NCBI GenBank assembly: GCA_019775845.1
Contig: JADQAV010000015.1
Span: 868,001 to 932,000 of the forward strand
DNA length: 64,000 nucleotides
Direction: 5' to 3'
Source: Myrmaecium sp. VS I D KN 1
Lineage: Eukaryota > Ascomycota > Dothideomycetes > Valsariales > Valsariaceae
How positions within the stretch are numbered: the first letter of the stretch is position 1; each line of letters starts with the position of its first letter. Position numbers and translations under genes: made by a program. Below the pieces are notes generated by a model. That model was not told the origin of the DNA. It made no database searches and saw only the letters and a list, made by a program, of their open reading frames with translations. Shown here piece by piece: positions 43,588 through 56,541 of the stretch.

Positions 43588-46569
43588 ATGACAACAACCC
43601 TTCCTAGGCCCTCGCGCCCTCCGCTCAATCCTCCCACCGGCCCATTGCCTTCATTGCCTGTTCCAAGAACACGGAAAGCAGCTACCAGCCCGACAAGGTC
43701 CACCGAGCCATCAAACAGTTCTCCTATTTCTCCCAATGACATACCTTCTTCGCGTACGGTCTCCTCAACGTCGCTGCCAACGCGGCCCAAGCTCAAGATC
43801 CCTTCCAATAATTCGGCATCGGGTGCCCCCTCCTCACCAGGCGCGGTTGACGCACGCGAGTCGCGGGACAAGACCCTGCGCAAGACGATCAGCATAGGCT
43901 CGTTTCCGCAGCCCCCGAAAGCCGGCAAGACAAGCCATCCGCCCAGTCCGCTTTCCGGCAACTCCACCCCTGCGCGAAATCCCGGGCAGAGAGGCGCTTC
44001 GTCCGCGCGAAGTATACCGTCTCGCGAGAGCAGCCTCAGGGGGGTGAGCGAGGGGCCGAAAGGCTCCTTCCGTCCGCAGCTGCGGTCCCCTCTGGGGTCG
44101 CCAAGCGTCCTTCGGAAACCTGGTGTGGAAGGCAGGTCTGTTGCGCCCATCGCTCTGCTCGGTCTCCCATCTCCTTCGCAAAGCAGGAACTCTTCAGCCG
44201 AAGGGTCTTACGCGACGAGTGCCACCACGTTGGAGGATATCAATGAGGACGGGCGGGCCCTTGATGGGGTAGTTATTAGTAAATCGACTATAGACCAGGC
44301 TGAGTGTGGTAAGGATGGCAAGGATGGCAAAGGCAACGTCATCGTTAGCGTGCGTGTCAGGCCAGACGCTGGTGGGTCTGATGCGAAATCTGAGCAGGAG
44401 TGGGTGGTGGACAGTAGGCGCTCGCTCATCTCCTACAGAGGACGGGAAGGCGGCGATTATTTTTACGGTATGTGCAAGGAGAAGCCATGCTGCTCTTGAA
44501 CACATGCTAACGAATCGACAGACAATGTCTTCAGTGCAGATGATGATAATGCCAGGGTGTACGATGCCGCAGCAAAACGTTTAGTGAGGCGTGTCATGGA
44601 GGGGTATCACGGTACCGTCTTCGCGTACGGTATGACCGGAACAGGGAAAACGTTCTCCATGCAGGGAACCGCCTCCTCACCCGGAGTCATCCCGCTGGCG
44701 ATCACGGACATCTTCTCGTTCATCAGGGAGACACCCCATCGGGAGTTCTTGCTGCGCGTCAGCTACTTGGAGATCTACAACGAAAAGATCCACGATCTCC
44801 TGTCACCTCCGCCCGCGGGTGGCAATGGGCAAGGCGCCGCACAGGAAGAGATCAAGCTTCGGGAGGACAGCAAGCGAGGCATATATGCAACGCCTCTTAA
44901 AGAAGAGATAGTGCAGAGTCCCACACAACTGCTCCGTGTCATCGCTCGTGGTGATAATGCGAGGCGTGTGGCGGGAACGCAGTTCAACGCACGCAGCTCA
45001 CGAAGTCATGCCGTCGTACAAATCGTGGTAGAAAGTAGAGAACGCGTACCTGGCAATGGTACGATGCAGGAGAGCAAGCGTTCTGCTCTTATCGCGGGAG
45101 GCGTCCGCGTCTCGACTCTCAGCTTGATCGACTTAGCGGGCTCGGAGAAGGCGGCGGAAAGCAAAGAAAGACGGACGGAGGGTGCGCATATCAACAAAAG
45201 TCTTCTCACATTGGGTACCGTCATTGCCAGGCTGTCCAACGAGAAAGATAAAGATTCGAAAGACCGGGATAAACATCTGCCTTATAGAGACAGCAAACTC
45301 ACCCGTCTGTTGCAACCGGCTTTGTCTGGCAATTCTCTGGTCAGTATCCTCTGTACTATCCAGACTGGTTCGCAGGGCAACGCAGCAGCTGTGAACAGTC
45401 ATGTCAGCGAAACTCTCAATACATTGAAGTTTGCATCTCGGGCGAAGAACAACATCGTGAGTCATGCGAAAAAGGCGGAGGAAGCGGTGGGAAGCAACGC
45501 CGACGCTGGCAGCCGGGCACTCCTGGACCGTTACCGAATGGAGATCCAAGAGCTGAGGGCCCAGCTGGAGGCGCAGAATAAAGCAAAGGACGAGGCTGAG
45601 AGGGCGGAGTGGGCGGAGAAGGCGCGCGAACTTGAAGCCGAACAGCGCCACGAAGAGCAAATGCTCGAGATGCAACTCGCTAGGACGGCGCTGAAAGAGC
45701 GCATCGAGCATCTCAACCGCTTAATTCTTAGTTCGAAGTCTCTGGGCGTCAACTCCGGCCGATCTTTCTCCTCAATGAGCTTGCACAAACGAGCATCTTT
45801 GCTCAGCAACAATGAACTCCCAGCTGTCTCGGCGCGGTCATCTGCGACACATGCCACTCTTGAAGTGCCTGCTGTCAGTCGCAGTTTGATCGGGTACGCA
45901 GTGAACAAGATCCCCGAGTCGCCCAGTCAGGGTTCTGACGGGATCCGGTCGGAGGAGGAAGACTCCTTTGGAGATAGTGGAGATGGCACTGCCAGCTTCC
46001 AAGCTCAAATTCGCGCCTTACAGAGCGACCTCGCGGACAAGAACCGCTACATCGACACGCTCGAGAAACGGCTGTTACAGGCCCGGCGTTCCAGCCAGTC
46101 GCGGGTTTCACTCAACTTGGCGCAGCGTGCTGCGTCTGAGGAAGGTGGTTGGGAGGCCATCTTACAAGAGAAGGACGCTGAAATTGAGGAGCTACGCGCG
46201 CGGCTCGACGACAAGGATCGCATGGTTGCTGCGTTGCGATCAGCAGCCCGGAAGCGAGATGTTGCAGACTTGGGCGTCGATGGCTCACTAGGGTTCTCAC
46301 GAATAGACGGAAAAAGGGCGGCGAAAAGTAGGGCCGTAAAGGGTGAAAGGTGCACGAGCATGGGGGATGAGGAAGGTACAGAAGTTAATCGGGCGGGGAG
46401 GGCCCATGAGAGCAATGCAAGCTTGCGCAGCAACAGGAACAGCTCGCCCGCAGTGCTGCCTCAGACAGAAGCAGATCGAGGGGCCAGACCTGTCGAGGAG
46501 ATCAACAGGATCCTGGACGAGATGCTGCTGGAGGGCGGGGAGGGCGGCCGTACGAGTAGAGATAGATGA
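43588..46569 (+). CDS. Kinesin-7 / Kip2-type motor (KipA-like)
   Basis: Two exons, 43588-44467 and 44522-46569, 975 residues. The N-terminal ~245 residues are Ser/Pro-rich and disordered, as in Kip2/Tea2/KipA motors. The motor domain (about 250-610) has the P-loop GMTGTGKT, VSYLEIYNEKIHDLL, switch I NARSSRSHA, switch II LIDLAGSEKA and HINKSLLTLGTVIARL, followed by coiled-coil segments (about 640-700 and 800-880). These kinesins move to microtubule plus ends and carry polarity factors; A. nidulans KipA keeps hyphae growing straight. That role is by family analogy. The reading frame opens upstream at 43570 without an ATG; the first ATG is at 43588. The C-terminal region is Gly/Arg/Ser-rich without a recognised domain. 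Confidence 0.94.
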
Positions 46570-47855
46570 TTTAGACGCAGGAGGCCAGGGTTACTTGATG
46601 AGTCGCAGAAGTGTTTTGATGATGCCGATGAAGGACTGCGCCCGGAGAAGCTCTGTTCACGACCGAAGACAGAAAGATGATGCGGATTGGCATTGCAAAA
46701 CATGCGTATGGCGTCGATGGGCTCTCTGGCATTGGAGTTTGGAGGTCTGCATTCGCAGAGGGGGACTCGAGCGTGGAGTCGGACGACTTTTCGATACCCG
46801 GATTTTTCTTTTCTTTCTATCCGATTTTTTCTCGTTTCTACGTCTTCAAGTTGTCTTTGATGAACCGTGTTATTTTATTCTGGAGAGGCGACGAGAGGGA
46901 CTTCGGGATGGGATGGAATGTCCCTCAGCGGCCACAAGAGCTCGGAGTCCTGCTGTCGGCGACACGGCGACGGCGCAAGTGACGATTCGGGTGGTTGTGA
47001 TGTGTGGGACGAGGTACTTTGATAGTCACAATGAGTAGTAGTACGACACCGTGTGAGTATGAGTTGCAACCACCCGTTAGGCTGTCTGGATCGCTCCTCC
47101 GATCGAACAATGGACGCTGAGCGTGGTGTCTCAATGATCAACGGCTGCGGCACGTTCATGCGGTGGTGATAGATTCCATCGTCTTTCAAGGGGATATACT
47201 TCGTAGGAGACGTACGCATGGAAGTGACGTTCACGAACATATGGGCGACGTTCGCAAGGATGGATAGAGAAGTGTAGCACTGTAGGTAGCTAGTTCTAGG
47301 CGGTGATGATGATGACGATGATGCAGTTATAGGAGAATAACAGCATGGTATGATTAGGCAGTATAGGTGGTAAATACGAGCCAGCTGTATATAGTACATG
47401 CATGAGACGGTACGGTATCCGTTGGTGCCTTACGGTACGAACAGGGAGGTGATCTCAGTTGGCCGTTAGCGCGTTTCGGCTGGCGGGAAGGGCTTCGAGT
47501 GGACCCGGCCGTCGGGCCAGCCCAGGGCGTTTCATTCGACGTCAGGGGACCTTGGGAGCGGCGGCGGCAGCACCGCGCTAAACACTAGTATTCCTCTTGA
47601 TGGTCCGAGGTCCGTCACCGTCTGAGGTCTGAGTGCCTTTCTTCCCGCCCCGCCTCAGGTCCGATCGCTACCGGACTGCCAGTGGCCTCTTTTCTTCCTT
47701 CAGCCATTCATATTCACACCCTTGCCCTTGCGCGGATCCATTTGCCGGTGCGATTTCAAGATAGTACTGTACCTTATCTACCTGCCCGTATAGCAAAATT
47801 CATAGGCATGTTAGGTACTGTACAGTACATGTGTTCCCCTCTTGTTGTTGTAGTT

Positions 47856-47900
<45 letters not shown>

Positions 47901-48685
47901 CCTATGTAGGTAATACCTAAGGCTACAGTACCCGGTGACGCTTGCACTGCACGCTTGCACGTTTGCACGTCCAACCTCGTGGTCAACTCCGCTCATCATC
48001 ACCAACCGCGCGCGCAGTCCCCCCCCCCCGCCATGGCCGACGATCTGTCTACCTGCTACCTTAGTGTCGCTCATCATCTTCCTCTTCGTCTACATTAGTA
48101 CTTTATCCCCTCCTCCCCTCCTCCCCTTCCCCTTCCCCTTCCCCTTCCCTTTTCTTTCTCTCCCCCTTCTCGAATGTCATCATCACCGTCGCCGTCACCA
48201 GCAACCATCTTTTCCGTTCCACGAATGCACGCCTAAATCGCGATCCTCCTCCTTCCTCTCCCTTTCTGCCGTTTTCATCCGTTCTCCACGCTCCTTCCGC
48301 TTCTTTCCTCCAATGGCACCTCGGGAGCCTTAGTGACCCTGACGAAAGCGCTCCCCACCTCGTTTCTCTCCTGACCGTTCTCTCCGTCGTCTTCAAACCC
48401 GCCGTCTACTTTTTCGGTTTCCTTTGTAATATCTCCCACGTCGCTGGCGTCCGCCTTGGGATTGGGATTTAGGCTGTCCTTGCCGGACGAGGCGTATGCC
48501 GTTCCCCCATTGCCTCTATGTTCTTCACATTTCATTGACGCCACTTACACCTTACCGTAACGGCTTGTCTTCGATCACTCTTCACAGATTTGCTGTCTAG
48601 ACCTTCTGCCGTGGCGACATCTGTTCGGCGTTCAGTTTCCTCCCCACCGGGGCTTGATAACTACCGCACCAACTACCCCGAAAAA
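46570..48685. other. Intergenic region between kinesin and the fucosyltransferase-like gene
   Basis: About 2.1 kb: the kinesin 3' flank, then TACCTAGG-type words at about 47390-47440 and 47800-47930, a TAG microsatellite (own entry), an 11-base C run at 48019-48029 and a CCCCTT-rich tract at 48108-48150. Open frames are low-complexity products of these tracts. No gene called. Confidence 0.5.
47846..47900 (+). repeat. (GTA)n trinucleotide microsatellite
   Basis: About fourteen tandem GTA/TAG units, preceded by a few GTT units, in the region upstream of the fucosyltransferase-like gene; it lies outside any called exon. Confidence 0.95.
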
Positions 48686-50570
48686 ATGCGTTCAAGCAAA
48701 AACCAGAACTTGAGAATCTCTTCTACATCAGTGTCGCCTATCCCTCTAGCACCTTTCCTTTCGCCCCGCCTGCCCCCTGCGCATCGAGCTCTGCTCTCGG
48801 CGCACGCTCCTCCACTATCCCCGAGTCTCCCTTCTCTGGTCCCACGCCACGGCAAAACGCAGGCAAACAGACACGGCCGCCTAGTCTGGCGCCTACTGGT
48901 CACGTTCTGCGGTATTGCTTTCCTAGGGTGGCTTGGGGCAAGGCGACTGTATCCAATCGAGTTCCTTCAACTGAACACCAAATCCGTTGTCCTCGATGCT
49001 ATACATGCTTACGAGACAGCTCATGGAACTTCGCTGCCTTCCAAGCCGTCGGCGATCCTTGTCACCGACAAGGCTGGCAAGCTGAAATGGACCGTATCAA
49101 TTCCCACCTCGCAATCATTTCCTCTACGGCCGGAACAGTATCTGGACATCTGCAAACAGTCCGAGGAGGTGTCTCGGTACATCGCGCTCACCCATAACAT
49201 CCTTTCGGAAAGCCATAGGCCTTACTATCAGCCTGATCCATCTTATCTGGATGTATCCGATGCACAAGCTCAGGAGCTGTTACCCTACACGGGCCGCTTT
49301 TCCACTCCAAAAGGCTATCGCGCATCCGAGGGTGACAGTCTCCCCACTTGCGACAGGAGCCTTACATTCGTTTTGGAAACCTCGGACGCTGGACTCGGCA
49401 AGACTCTGATGCAGCTTTGGATGTCCTACGGCCTTGCACAAAGGGAAGGTCGTGCATTTTTCATCGACGACACCAGATGGTTGAGTTTCTCTACCCCGGT
49501 TTTCTGAACCTTCGGGCCTTGCTAACATCCACATCAGGCCGTACGGCGAGTTTTCGGATTATTTCGAGTTGCCGGCTTTGCCTTCATGCCGCCCTCCACC
49601 GACGTCCCAGATAGTGCCCTGTCCCCACACCGCTCGCCATATCGTGGTATCCGCTGTGACTGTGCCATATACCTTCGGGCACGGATTTGCAGAAGAGTAT
49701 GGAGACAGCCACAAACACGACGTAGCTCGTCAACGTCGCATCTATGATCTAGCTCGAGCCGGCTTCGAAAATCTGTTCAAATTACGAGCAGAGGATTCCA
49801 AATACGTTGCAGATCGAGCGCAAAGTCTGTACGCAGAAGTCGCCAGTAAAGGTGGGCTCAGTGTTGGCATGCATATCCGTCGAGGGGATCGGCATCCGTA
49901 CGAGTACCAGTATTCGAACGACTACCTGCCGCTGGCGCGCTACGTGGATGCTGCGCGGGAACTCGTGTTGGAACATGTCGACGCCCAGAATTCGTTGGCA
50001 CTTCCCGCAGCTCTGGAGGAGGCCATCGGTCGTGCCAAGCCCAGGGAGTCTTGGGACGATCTTCTTGACAAGTCCGTGGCGCGGATCGTGATCGCCTCGG
50101 ACGACCCGGACATCTACACGGCGCCCGAGGTCGCCCGCACAATCCGGGCGCAGGACCGCATCGTTCTTGCCAGTAAGAAGGTGCTCGAGGCTGCGACCGG
50201 ATCGGCGTATCCACGGAAGAACCAGTACATTGACGAGATCTCCGGCTGGGAGGGTGGATTCTTCCACGACGTGTTCTGGTCGCTCGGTCAACCGGTCTCG
50301 TCGGCCGTTCAGATCGAGCAGCTCAGGGGCGCGGCCGTGGCCGGCGCGCAGGACGCGGTCTCGCAACAGGTCATGCAGCTGCGGGAGCTGGTAGCGAGGG
50401 CATATCTCCTGGACCTTGCGGTCCTGAGCCAAGCCGATGCGATTGTGTGCACCGTGTCGAGCTTGGGTTGTAGGTTATTGGCTGTCATGATGGGTTGGCA
50501 GCGTGCGATCGAAGAAGACCGGTGGAGAAATATTGATGGTAAGTCCTCCTGGGAAGGCCTGCTGGAATAG
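48686..50570 (+). CDS. Type II membrane glycosyltransferase, fucosyltransferase-like (GT23/FUT8-like)
   Basis: Two exons, 48686-49479 and 49538-50570, 608 residues. A membrane anchor at about residues 72-92 (VWRLLVTFCGIAFLGWLGAR) follows a short basic cytoplasmic tail, giving a Golgi type II topology. The luminal part contains a nucleotide-sugar binding block, VGMHIRRGDRHPYEYQYSND, and near the C-terminus DAIVCTVSSLGCRLLAVMMG, an arrangement like alpha-1,6-fucosyltransferase and related GT-B enzymes with HxRRxD. The exact reaction is not established; many fungi make little fucose, so another donor is possible. The frame is open upstream to at least 48590 without ATG; 48686 is the first ATG. 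The intron (GTTGAG...CAG) restores W-P-Y-G-E-F-S-D in phase. Confidence 0.75.
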
Positions 50571-51295
50571 TAGTTGTGAGCCCTAGCGATAGTAGGCTGC
50601 GGAGGATTATCGCTGGTGATATTATTTGCGCCGTTTAATTGCATTTTTGAATCCCCTGATCAGAAGCTCCTTCACTTTTGTTACGAAGTCCATGAGATTC
50701 TCCGTAGAGCAGTTGGAGACATCAAGCTCAGCCTCCTATATCAATATATTTATTACTACTTCAGTGGGAGTGCCAATCAGGCTAAGAGAACGACCGGGGT
50801 ATGGCCGTGCTCGTGTTGCAACGTCAGTGGGCGCAGGGACCGATGGCGATAAACTTGGAACAGCGCCATTTAAGGACTATACCTACCTTACTATTTAGTA
50901 TGTACTGTATGTACCTCTAGAACTTGTATAACTCCTAACTCCCAGGTGGACCTATTGCGACCTCCTCACTCACCACCTATCACGCCCACCGCTTCATCAC
51001 CACCGCTCCCTCCTACCGCCAGCCTCCCTACATTGCTTGCGCGTGCTGAGCGACTTCACGGACGGTGACACCACCGAGCCCTTCGCCCTTCAAGCCTACG
51101 AGCCTATAAGCCTACGACTTCCCACTGACGACCGACGACCGACGACCGACGAGCCTACGAGCCTACGAACGACGAGCGACGACCTATATTTTGCCTTCAG
51201 GAAGCCCTCCGCCCGCTGCGACAGCTCCCTGGACGCCCTGACCATGCCTGCGCCCACCGATTCGAGACGCTCCGATCGCTGAACATCGTATAAAT
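50571..51295. other. Intergenic region and leader of the cation exchanger gene
   Basis: About 725 bases. Contains CTTACT/GTACCT words at about 50880-50925 and a tandem tract at 51085-51185 (own entry). No gene recognised. Confidence 0.5.
51085..51185 (+). repeat. Short tandem tract of GACGACC and GAGCCTAC units
   Basis: Interleaved near-perfect copies of GAGCCTAC/AAGCCTAC and of GACGACC (three consecutive at about 51125-51149), ending in GACGAGC variants. It lies 110-210 bases upstream of the exchanger start codon, probably in its leader. Confidence 0.8.
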
Positions 51296-54200
51296 ATGCC
51301 TTTCTCCTCCTTCTCCTCCGCCTCCGCGTCTTTCTCCCGTTCACTCTTCCGGCCCCGCTCTCCTCCCGCCGACCGTTACAACCGCAATAATCACAACCGA
51401 CGGCGCATTTATTCGTTGCGCCCGTTCTTCCTCACGCTGGTCGTGGTGACCGGGATCGTTGCGCTCAGTTCGCTACGGGGAACCGTTCCCGGGGGCAATA
51501 GAGTCCAAAACAAGCATCTTTTGACAAGGAACCTTGCTGCGCTCAGTTCCGACGACGATTTAGAGGTAGGCTGTGTATGACCCCGCATGCTGCGCCACAC
51601 GCGCTCCGCCATGCATCTTTGCCCGTTTCGAACTGTACTTACCTCCGCTCCATACATCGCCAGTGTCGCCTCGTGCACCATGCGGAAGATAAGTGCGCAT
51701 TCGTTCAGGCGCACTGTCCGGACGAGGAGGCCGGGATATTCTCCTACCTCTCGCTGTACTACTGCCGACTGCCGCATGCGCAGCCGCTCGCCTTCACCTT
51801 CATGGTGTTCTGGCTCGGTCTCCTGTTCAGCACCATCGGCATCGCCGCCAGCGACTTCTTCTGCGTCAATCTCAGCACCATCTCCAACCTCCTGGGCATG
51901 AGCGAGAGCCTGGCAGGCGTGACTTTCCTGGCGTTCGGAAATGGCAGCCCCGATGTCTTTTCCACCTTCGCCGCCATGAGCACGAACAGCGGGAGCCTCG
52001 CGCTGGGAGAGTTGATCGGTGCGGCGAGCTTCATCACCGCGGTTGTAGCCGGTTCGATGGCCCTGGTCAGGCCTTTCCAAGTGGCGCGCAGAAGCTTCGT
52101 CAGGGATGTGGGCTTCTTCACGGTCGCGGCCAGTTTCAGCATGATCTTCCTCTACGATGGCAAACTGTATCTCTGGGAGTGCATTGCCATGGTGGCCTTC
52201 TATCTGTTCTATGTTGTCTTCGTCGTTGCTTGGCACTGGCTACTGAGCGCCCGACGGCAGCGGAGACTGAAGGAAGCGGCCGTGCGAGGCCATTTTGTCT
52301 TGCCCGGTGGCGAAGAGGAGGAGGTCCGTGAAAGCTACCATGACGATGAGGATGCTGACAGTAGCCACAGTCCACTCCGAAACATCTCAAACGAGGACTT
52401 CTCCAACTTGGAACGTGGCAACAATCTCGTGCCTGATGAAATGGACGAATATGAGGCCGAGGAGGCCCAAGAAAGAATGTTAGGGGAGCTCAATAGCAAT
52501 ATGCGTCTCAGCCGGCCCCGAATGAGGGAGAGGGGAAGCACGCAGACGCCCATCCGCCCCAGCTTAGTTGGCGCGTTGGAGTTCCGCGCCGTTCTGGCCT
52601 CGCTTAGAAAGTCGAGGGCTACGCAGACCATCCCGATGGGCTTCAGACGATACTCGGATGATCCAACGATGTCCGGAACCCAGCAAGCGGCCTCCCTCCC
52701 CGACGAGCACGGCCTCGCCAGTGACTTGCCTTTGGAAGCGAAACAGCATCGCTTCACGCAGTCCCTTGCAGTGCGAGATCCATCCTCCGAACTTGGACGA
52801 TTTGGCACCAAAAGAGCGAGGGCTGTCTCGGCGAACGATGCGGATGGGTTGAGATGGGAGCACGATATCTCCGGTCGGCCGCCTCCAACCATCGACCTAC
52901 TGGGTCCCTTACCAGAAGATGGGCTTGCGCACGATCAGGGGGCCACCTCATGGGCCGAACAGATCGAAGGAACCGATGTCCCTCTTCTATCACCTGCCAT
53001 ATCAATATCGCCTACGCCATCGGCAGGTCCAGCCAGCCCGATTCCGCACATCAGACTGCCCTCTCCAGACAGGTTGGCGCCTCCTGACCAGCTCTCTCTT
53101 CGGAATGATCTGCGAACCAGTGGATCGGGTCCCCCGAGCAAACCACCATCACCGTCTCTTCGGCTCCCGCCAGTGTATGAAACTCCTCCCTTATATCGCA
53201 GCTCCTCTCCCCCCTCTCCATTTCCTCTTTTCGCAGATTATTCGCCTTCTCCCCACAGCTCGCGTCCACCCAGCATACGACTACCGCTCCCTAGCCTTTC
53301 CCCTCAGTCGCTCCTCGATACAGAACAGCCTGTGGAAGAGGAGCAAGGCAAGCCTCTTAGATGGTGGCCTTATGCCATCTTGCCGGCTCCCAGTGTCTTG
53401 GGCACGACATTATTCCCGACATTATACGGTTGGCGTGAGAAAAACTTGTGGGAGAAGTTTCTGGGCGTGGTGGCTGCCCCGAGCGTCTTTCTGCTCACTG
53501 TCACATTACCCGTCGTGGAAACACCGAAAGAAGAGTCCTCGGAGCTTGATGATCCCAACGCTTTAGATGGCTTCGGTGCGCCCCACGATCATAATCGCAT
53601 TCAGGATGGTCTGACGGAACCTGAAAGCTTCGGCATGGTCAACGGAGGCCTTACTAAACCCGGTGGGGTTGCTGCATTCGAGGATTCTAGTTGTGCAGCC
53701 CTTGCTACCGAGAATCACCGTGTATATAATGACCATCACCCTCACAACCAAAGTGCCACCAGGCGTACAACATCCCCTGACAACCGCGATACCGAGAACC
53801 AGGATGACTCCGCTGAATGCAGGGAGTGGAATAGGTGGCTGGTTTTCCTTCAAATCTTCACTGCACCATTCTTCATCGTTTTGATCGTCTGGGCCAACAC
53901 GAACCCGGGCAACGCCCGCGCCCTGGTCAAGCCGGTCCTCTACTCGCTTCTGGCCTCTTTATGCCTCGCGGCTCTTCTTGTGCGGTTCACCTCGCCCTAT
54001 CGGCCGCCGGTCTGGCGCGCCATGCTGTGTTTCGCCGGGTTCGTCGTCAGCATCTCCTGGATCAGCACGATCGCCAATGAAGTCGTCGGCGTCCTGAAGA
54101 CCATCGGCGTCATCCTCAACATTTCCGACGCCATCCTCGGCCTGACCGTTTTCGCCGTCGGCAATTCGCTCGGCGATCTGGTGGCCGACATCACCGTCGC

Positions 54201-54549
54201 CCGATTGGGATATCCGGTCATGGCGCTCAGCGCCTGCTTCGGCGGGCCCATGCTGAACATCCTGCTCGGCATCGGCCTCTCCGGCTGTTACATGACGATC
54301 AAGGGCGCGAAGCAGAAACAGGAGCGCCACCCGGATCGCCCAATAAAATTTAGACCGTATCATGTCGACGTCAGCAGCACCCTCGTTATCAGTGGCACCT
54401 CCCTCCTCGTCACGCTGGTGGCTCTGCTGGTCGCGGTTCCCCTGCGGAAATGGCGAATGGACCGGGTCGTCGGATGGTGCCTCGTAGCCTTGTGGGTTTG
54501 CAGCACCGTGGGCAACGTCGTCGCGGAACTCTTGGGATGGGAAGGTTAA
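51296..54549 (+). CDS. NCX/NCKX-type cation/calcium exchanger (NCLX-like)
   Basis: Two exons, 51296-51565 and 51664-54549, 1051 residues. An N-terminal membrane segment (about residues 40-60) precedes the Cys-rich CRLVHHAEDKCAFVQAHC block that also opens animal NCLX proteins. Two clusters of membrane segments flank a long hydrophilic loop (about 325-690). The alpha-1 repeat has FLAFGNGSPDVFSTFAAMST and the alpha-2 repeat has TVFAVGNSLGDLVADITVAR, the paired ion-binding sites of the superfamily. Such proteins exchange Ca2+ for Na+, K+ or H+ across an endomembrane; relatives include yeast YDL206W and human SLC8B1. Substrate and compartment are inferred. The intron joins L-E to C-R-L-V-H in phase; upstream in-frame codons before 51664 are intronic. 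Confidence 0.93.
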
Positions 54550-54769
54550 GTAGTTAGTTTTACCGCATGGGTTTCGGGCACTCGGTTCGATTCTGTTGCC
54601 ACTTGTACAACCATGACAGCAGGATATATCAATGCAAGGTGTGACTGAGGTGAGGCATAATCTCTATTCTCATGAGGTTCACTTGTGTCGACGGCTGTTA
54701 AACTCTTCAAATGTGAGGACTGCCAACTCGTTCGACATCACATACATACATAGCCCAAGACGATGCTGT

Positions 54770-56125
54770 TCACAGTCTCTCGACTGCGGTCAGGAGAAGC
54801 CTCTCATAATCCTCCACGGCGGATTCGAGCTCCTTGATGTGCAACGCCTCGTGATCCGAGTGAGCGACCAAGATGCTCCCGGGACCATAGAGGTATCGTT
54901 TGTGCGTGCCGTTCAGGTGTGGGATGTCGGTCCCATAGTTCACAGTGGTGCAATCGAACCCGTCCACATCACAGTCAATCTCCACAGGCGGGTAGTCCTC
55001 GCCCCTCCATTTGATGGAAAGATCTCCGCCTTTTCGGAGAACCGCTTGACGGATGGGCTCCAGCGCGTCCCGAATCGTGGCTTGGACTTGTTGCGGCGTG
55101 CCACCGGCAAGCCTGACCGCCACGGCCGCGCGAGCCGATTGCGCGACGACATTAGAAGCCACCCCGCCTTCGATCCTCCCCACGTTCAGCGTCGTTTTGC
55201 CATACTTGCGACTTGCCGGAAGCGCCGCCTCCAAGCGGAGCAGCTCGCCCAAGGCCTCCACGAGGACGTTGTTCGCGCTGAGGCCCAGCCAGGGGTACCC
55301 TGAATGGGCGGCCTTCCCGGAGACGTGCAGTTCGAAGCCTAGCATGCCTTTGTGGCCACTCGCCAGGTTCCGGTCAGTAGGCTCACCGAAGATGACCGTG
55401 TCATACTGATGCGGTACGGGAAGGCTCTCGAGCGCTTTGGAGAAGTGGAGCATCCCATCGCCCCCGGCCTCTTCGCCGACGACGAACAGAAGCGACACCA
55501 GATCCGGGTCGATGCGATCGCTGGCGAGCAGGTCCAGTACGGCGATGATCTGGGCTGCGACGCACGCTTTCGCATCGACCGACCCCCGGCCGGCGACCGT
55601 CCCATTAGGGTAATAGGCGTACGGGATGAACGGAGGCACCTCCACGTTTCACGAACGTCAAGTCAGTACATTTAATTACGTAATCTGCGACTGGCAGCCA
55701 TCCCTTCCGTCTTCGAACTGGGGAGGGGAAGAGAGGGTACGGATTTCAAAGACTTGCAACCGTACCGTGTCAATGTGGCTCGTCAGCAGCACCGGCGTGA
55801 ACCGGACCGCGCCGGGATAGGCGAGCACGTTGAAGCGGGCCGGCGCGACCTCCTGCCGCTCAACGGTGAAGTTCCGCGCGGCGAGGAAGGAGGCCAGCCA
55901 CTCACCCACCTGGCCCTCATTCCCTGTGATCGACTCGATCTCGACGAGGGAGCGGTGGAGATGCCGGAGCGCATCGAAGTGATCGTCAGCGGTGCTGCTG
56001 CTGCCCCTGCTGCTGACGGGCGGACCTAACGCTGCTTGCGAGCGATCGGATTGTGAAAAGAAGGCCCCTTCGGCTATAGCCGAGGTGAGGACGAACAAGA
56101 TCGCGGCAATTGTTCGAGGGAACAT
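54770..56125 (-). CDS. Secreted carboxypeptidase, peptidase family M20A
   Basis: Two exons, 56125-55766 and 55639-54770, 409 residues. Signal peptide MFPRTIAAILFVLTSAIAEG. Metal-ligand blocks of the M20 family are visible: TSHIDTVPPFIPY (formed by splicing), GRGSVDAKACVAAQ, the catalytic/bridging EE in VVGEEAGGDG, FGEPTD, and His in VAHSDHEALHIKELE near the C-terminus. It matches the fungal secreted M20A carboxypeptidases that trim C-terminal residues from extracellular peptides. The donor is GTACGG and the acceptor GGAG|GTG, leaving the classic D-T-V-P-P junction. The ATG at 56125 supplies the signal peptide; frame upstream of it has no ATG. It converges with the exchanger gene (220 bases apart) and diverges from the metallo-beta-lactamase-fold gene. 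Confidence 0.93.
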
Positions 56126-56541
56126 GGTGGCTGCCGAACGTTTGTGGTTGCAACCGGGTGTCTCCTCCGGCGGCACGTAAATACTGTATGGCTGGACGGG
56201 AGAGGTTGATTTCAAGTTTAACTGTTATAGGGATAGAGCGACTCCGCAGGAAGTAGATCAGGGGCATCCAAGGATACCTTGTACGTACACTCTCTATAAG
56301 ACCAGAGTACTTTCCACGAATACCATTGGAGTATATAATATTTGCATTATATTCATTAGTAGAAAAATGAAAAAATAAAATAAAACAACCGAACCCTTGC
56401 TATAAGGGTTTGGTACAGAGATATACCAGGACCCAAGTAACATACTGTCAATGACGTATTGATGCTATCACGACCTCCATATAGATATAAACATGGCGCT
56501 CTATCTCCATAGCTGAATTCCACCATCCGCGCATCATCATC
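56126..56541. promoter_or_regulatory. Divergent promoter between the carboxypeptidase and the lactamase-fold gene
   Basis: 416 bases between divergent start codons; AT-rich at about 56330-56395. No specific site could be named. Confidence 0.5.

Noticed and set aside
46343-47038. 231-residue plus-strand open frame overlapping the kinesin end
   Set aside because: Out of frame with the kinesin and running into its 3' flank; composition not protein-like.
51409-52236. 275-residue minus-strand open frame
   Set aside because: Antisense to the exchanger gene, with low-complexity Glu/His content and no start context.
54632-55303. 223-residue plus-strand open frame
   Set aside because: Antisense shadow of the M20A carboxypeptidase exon.
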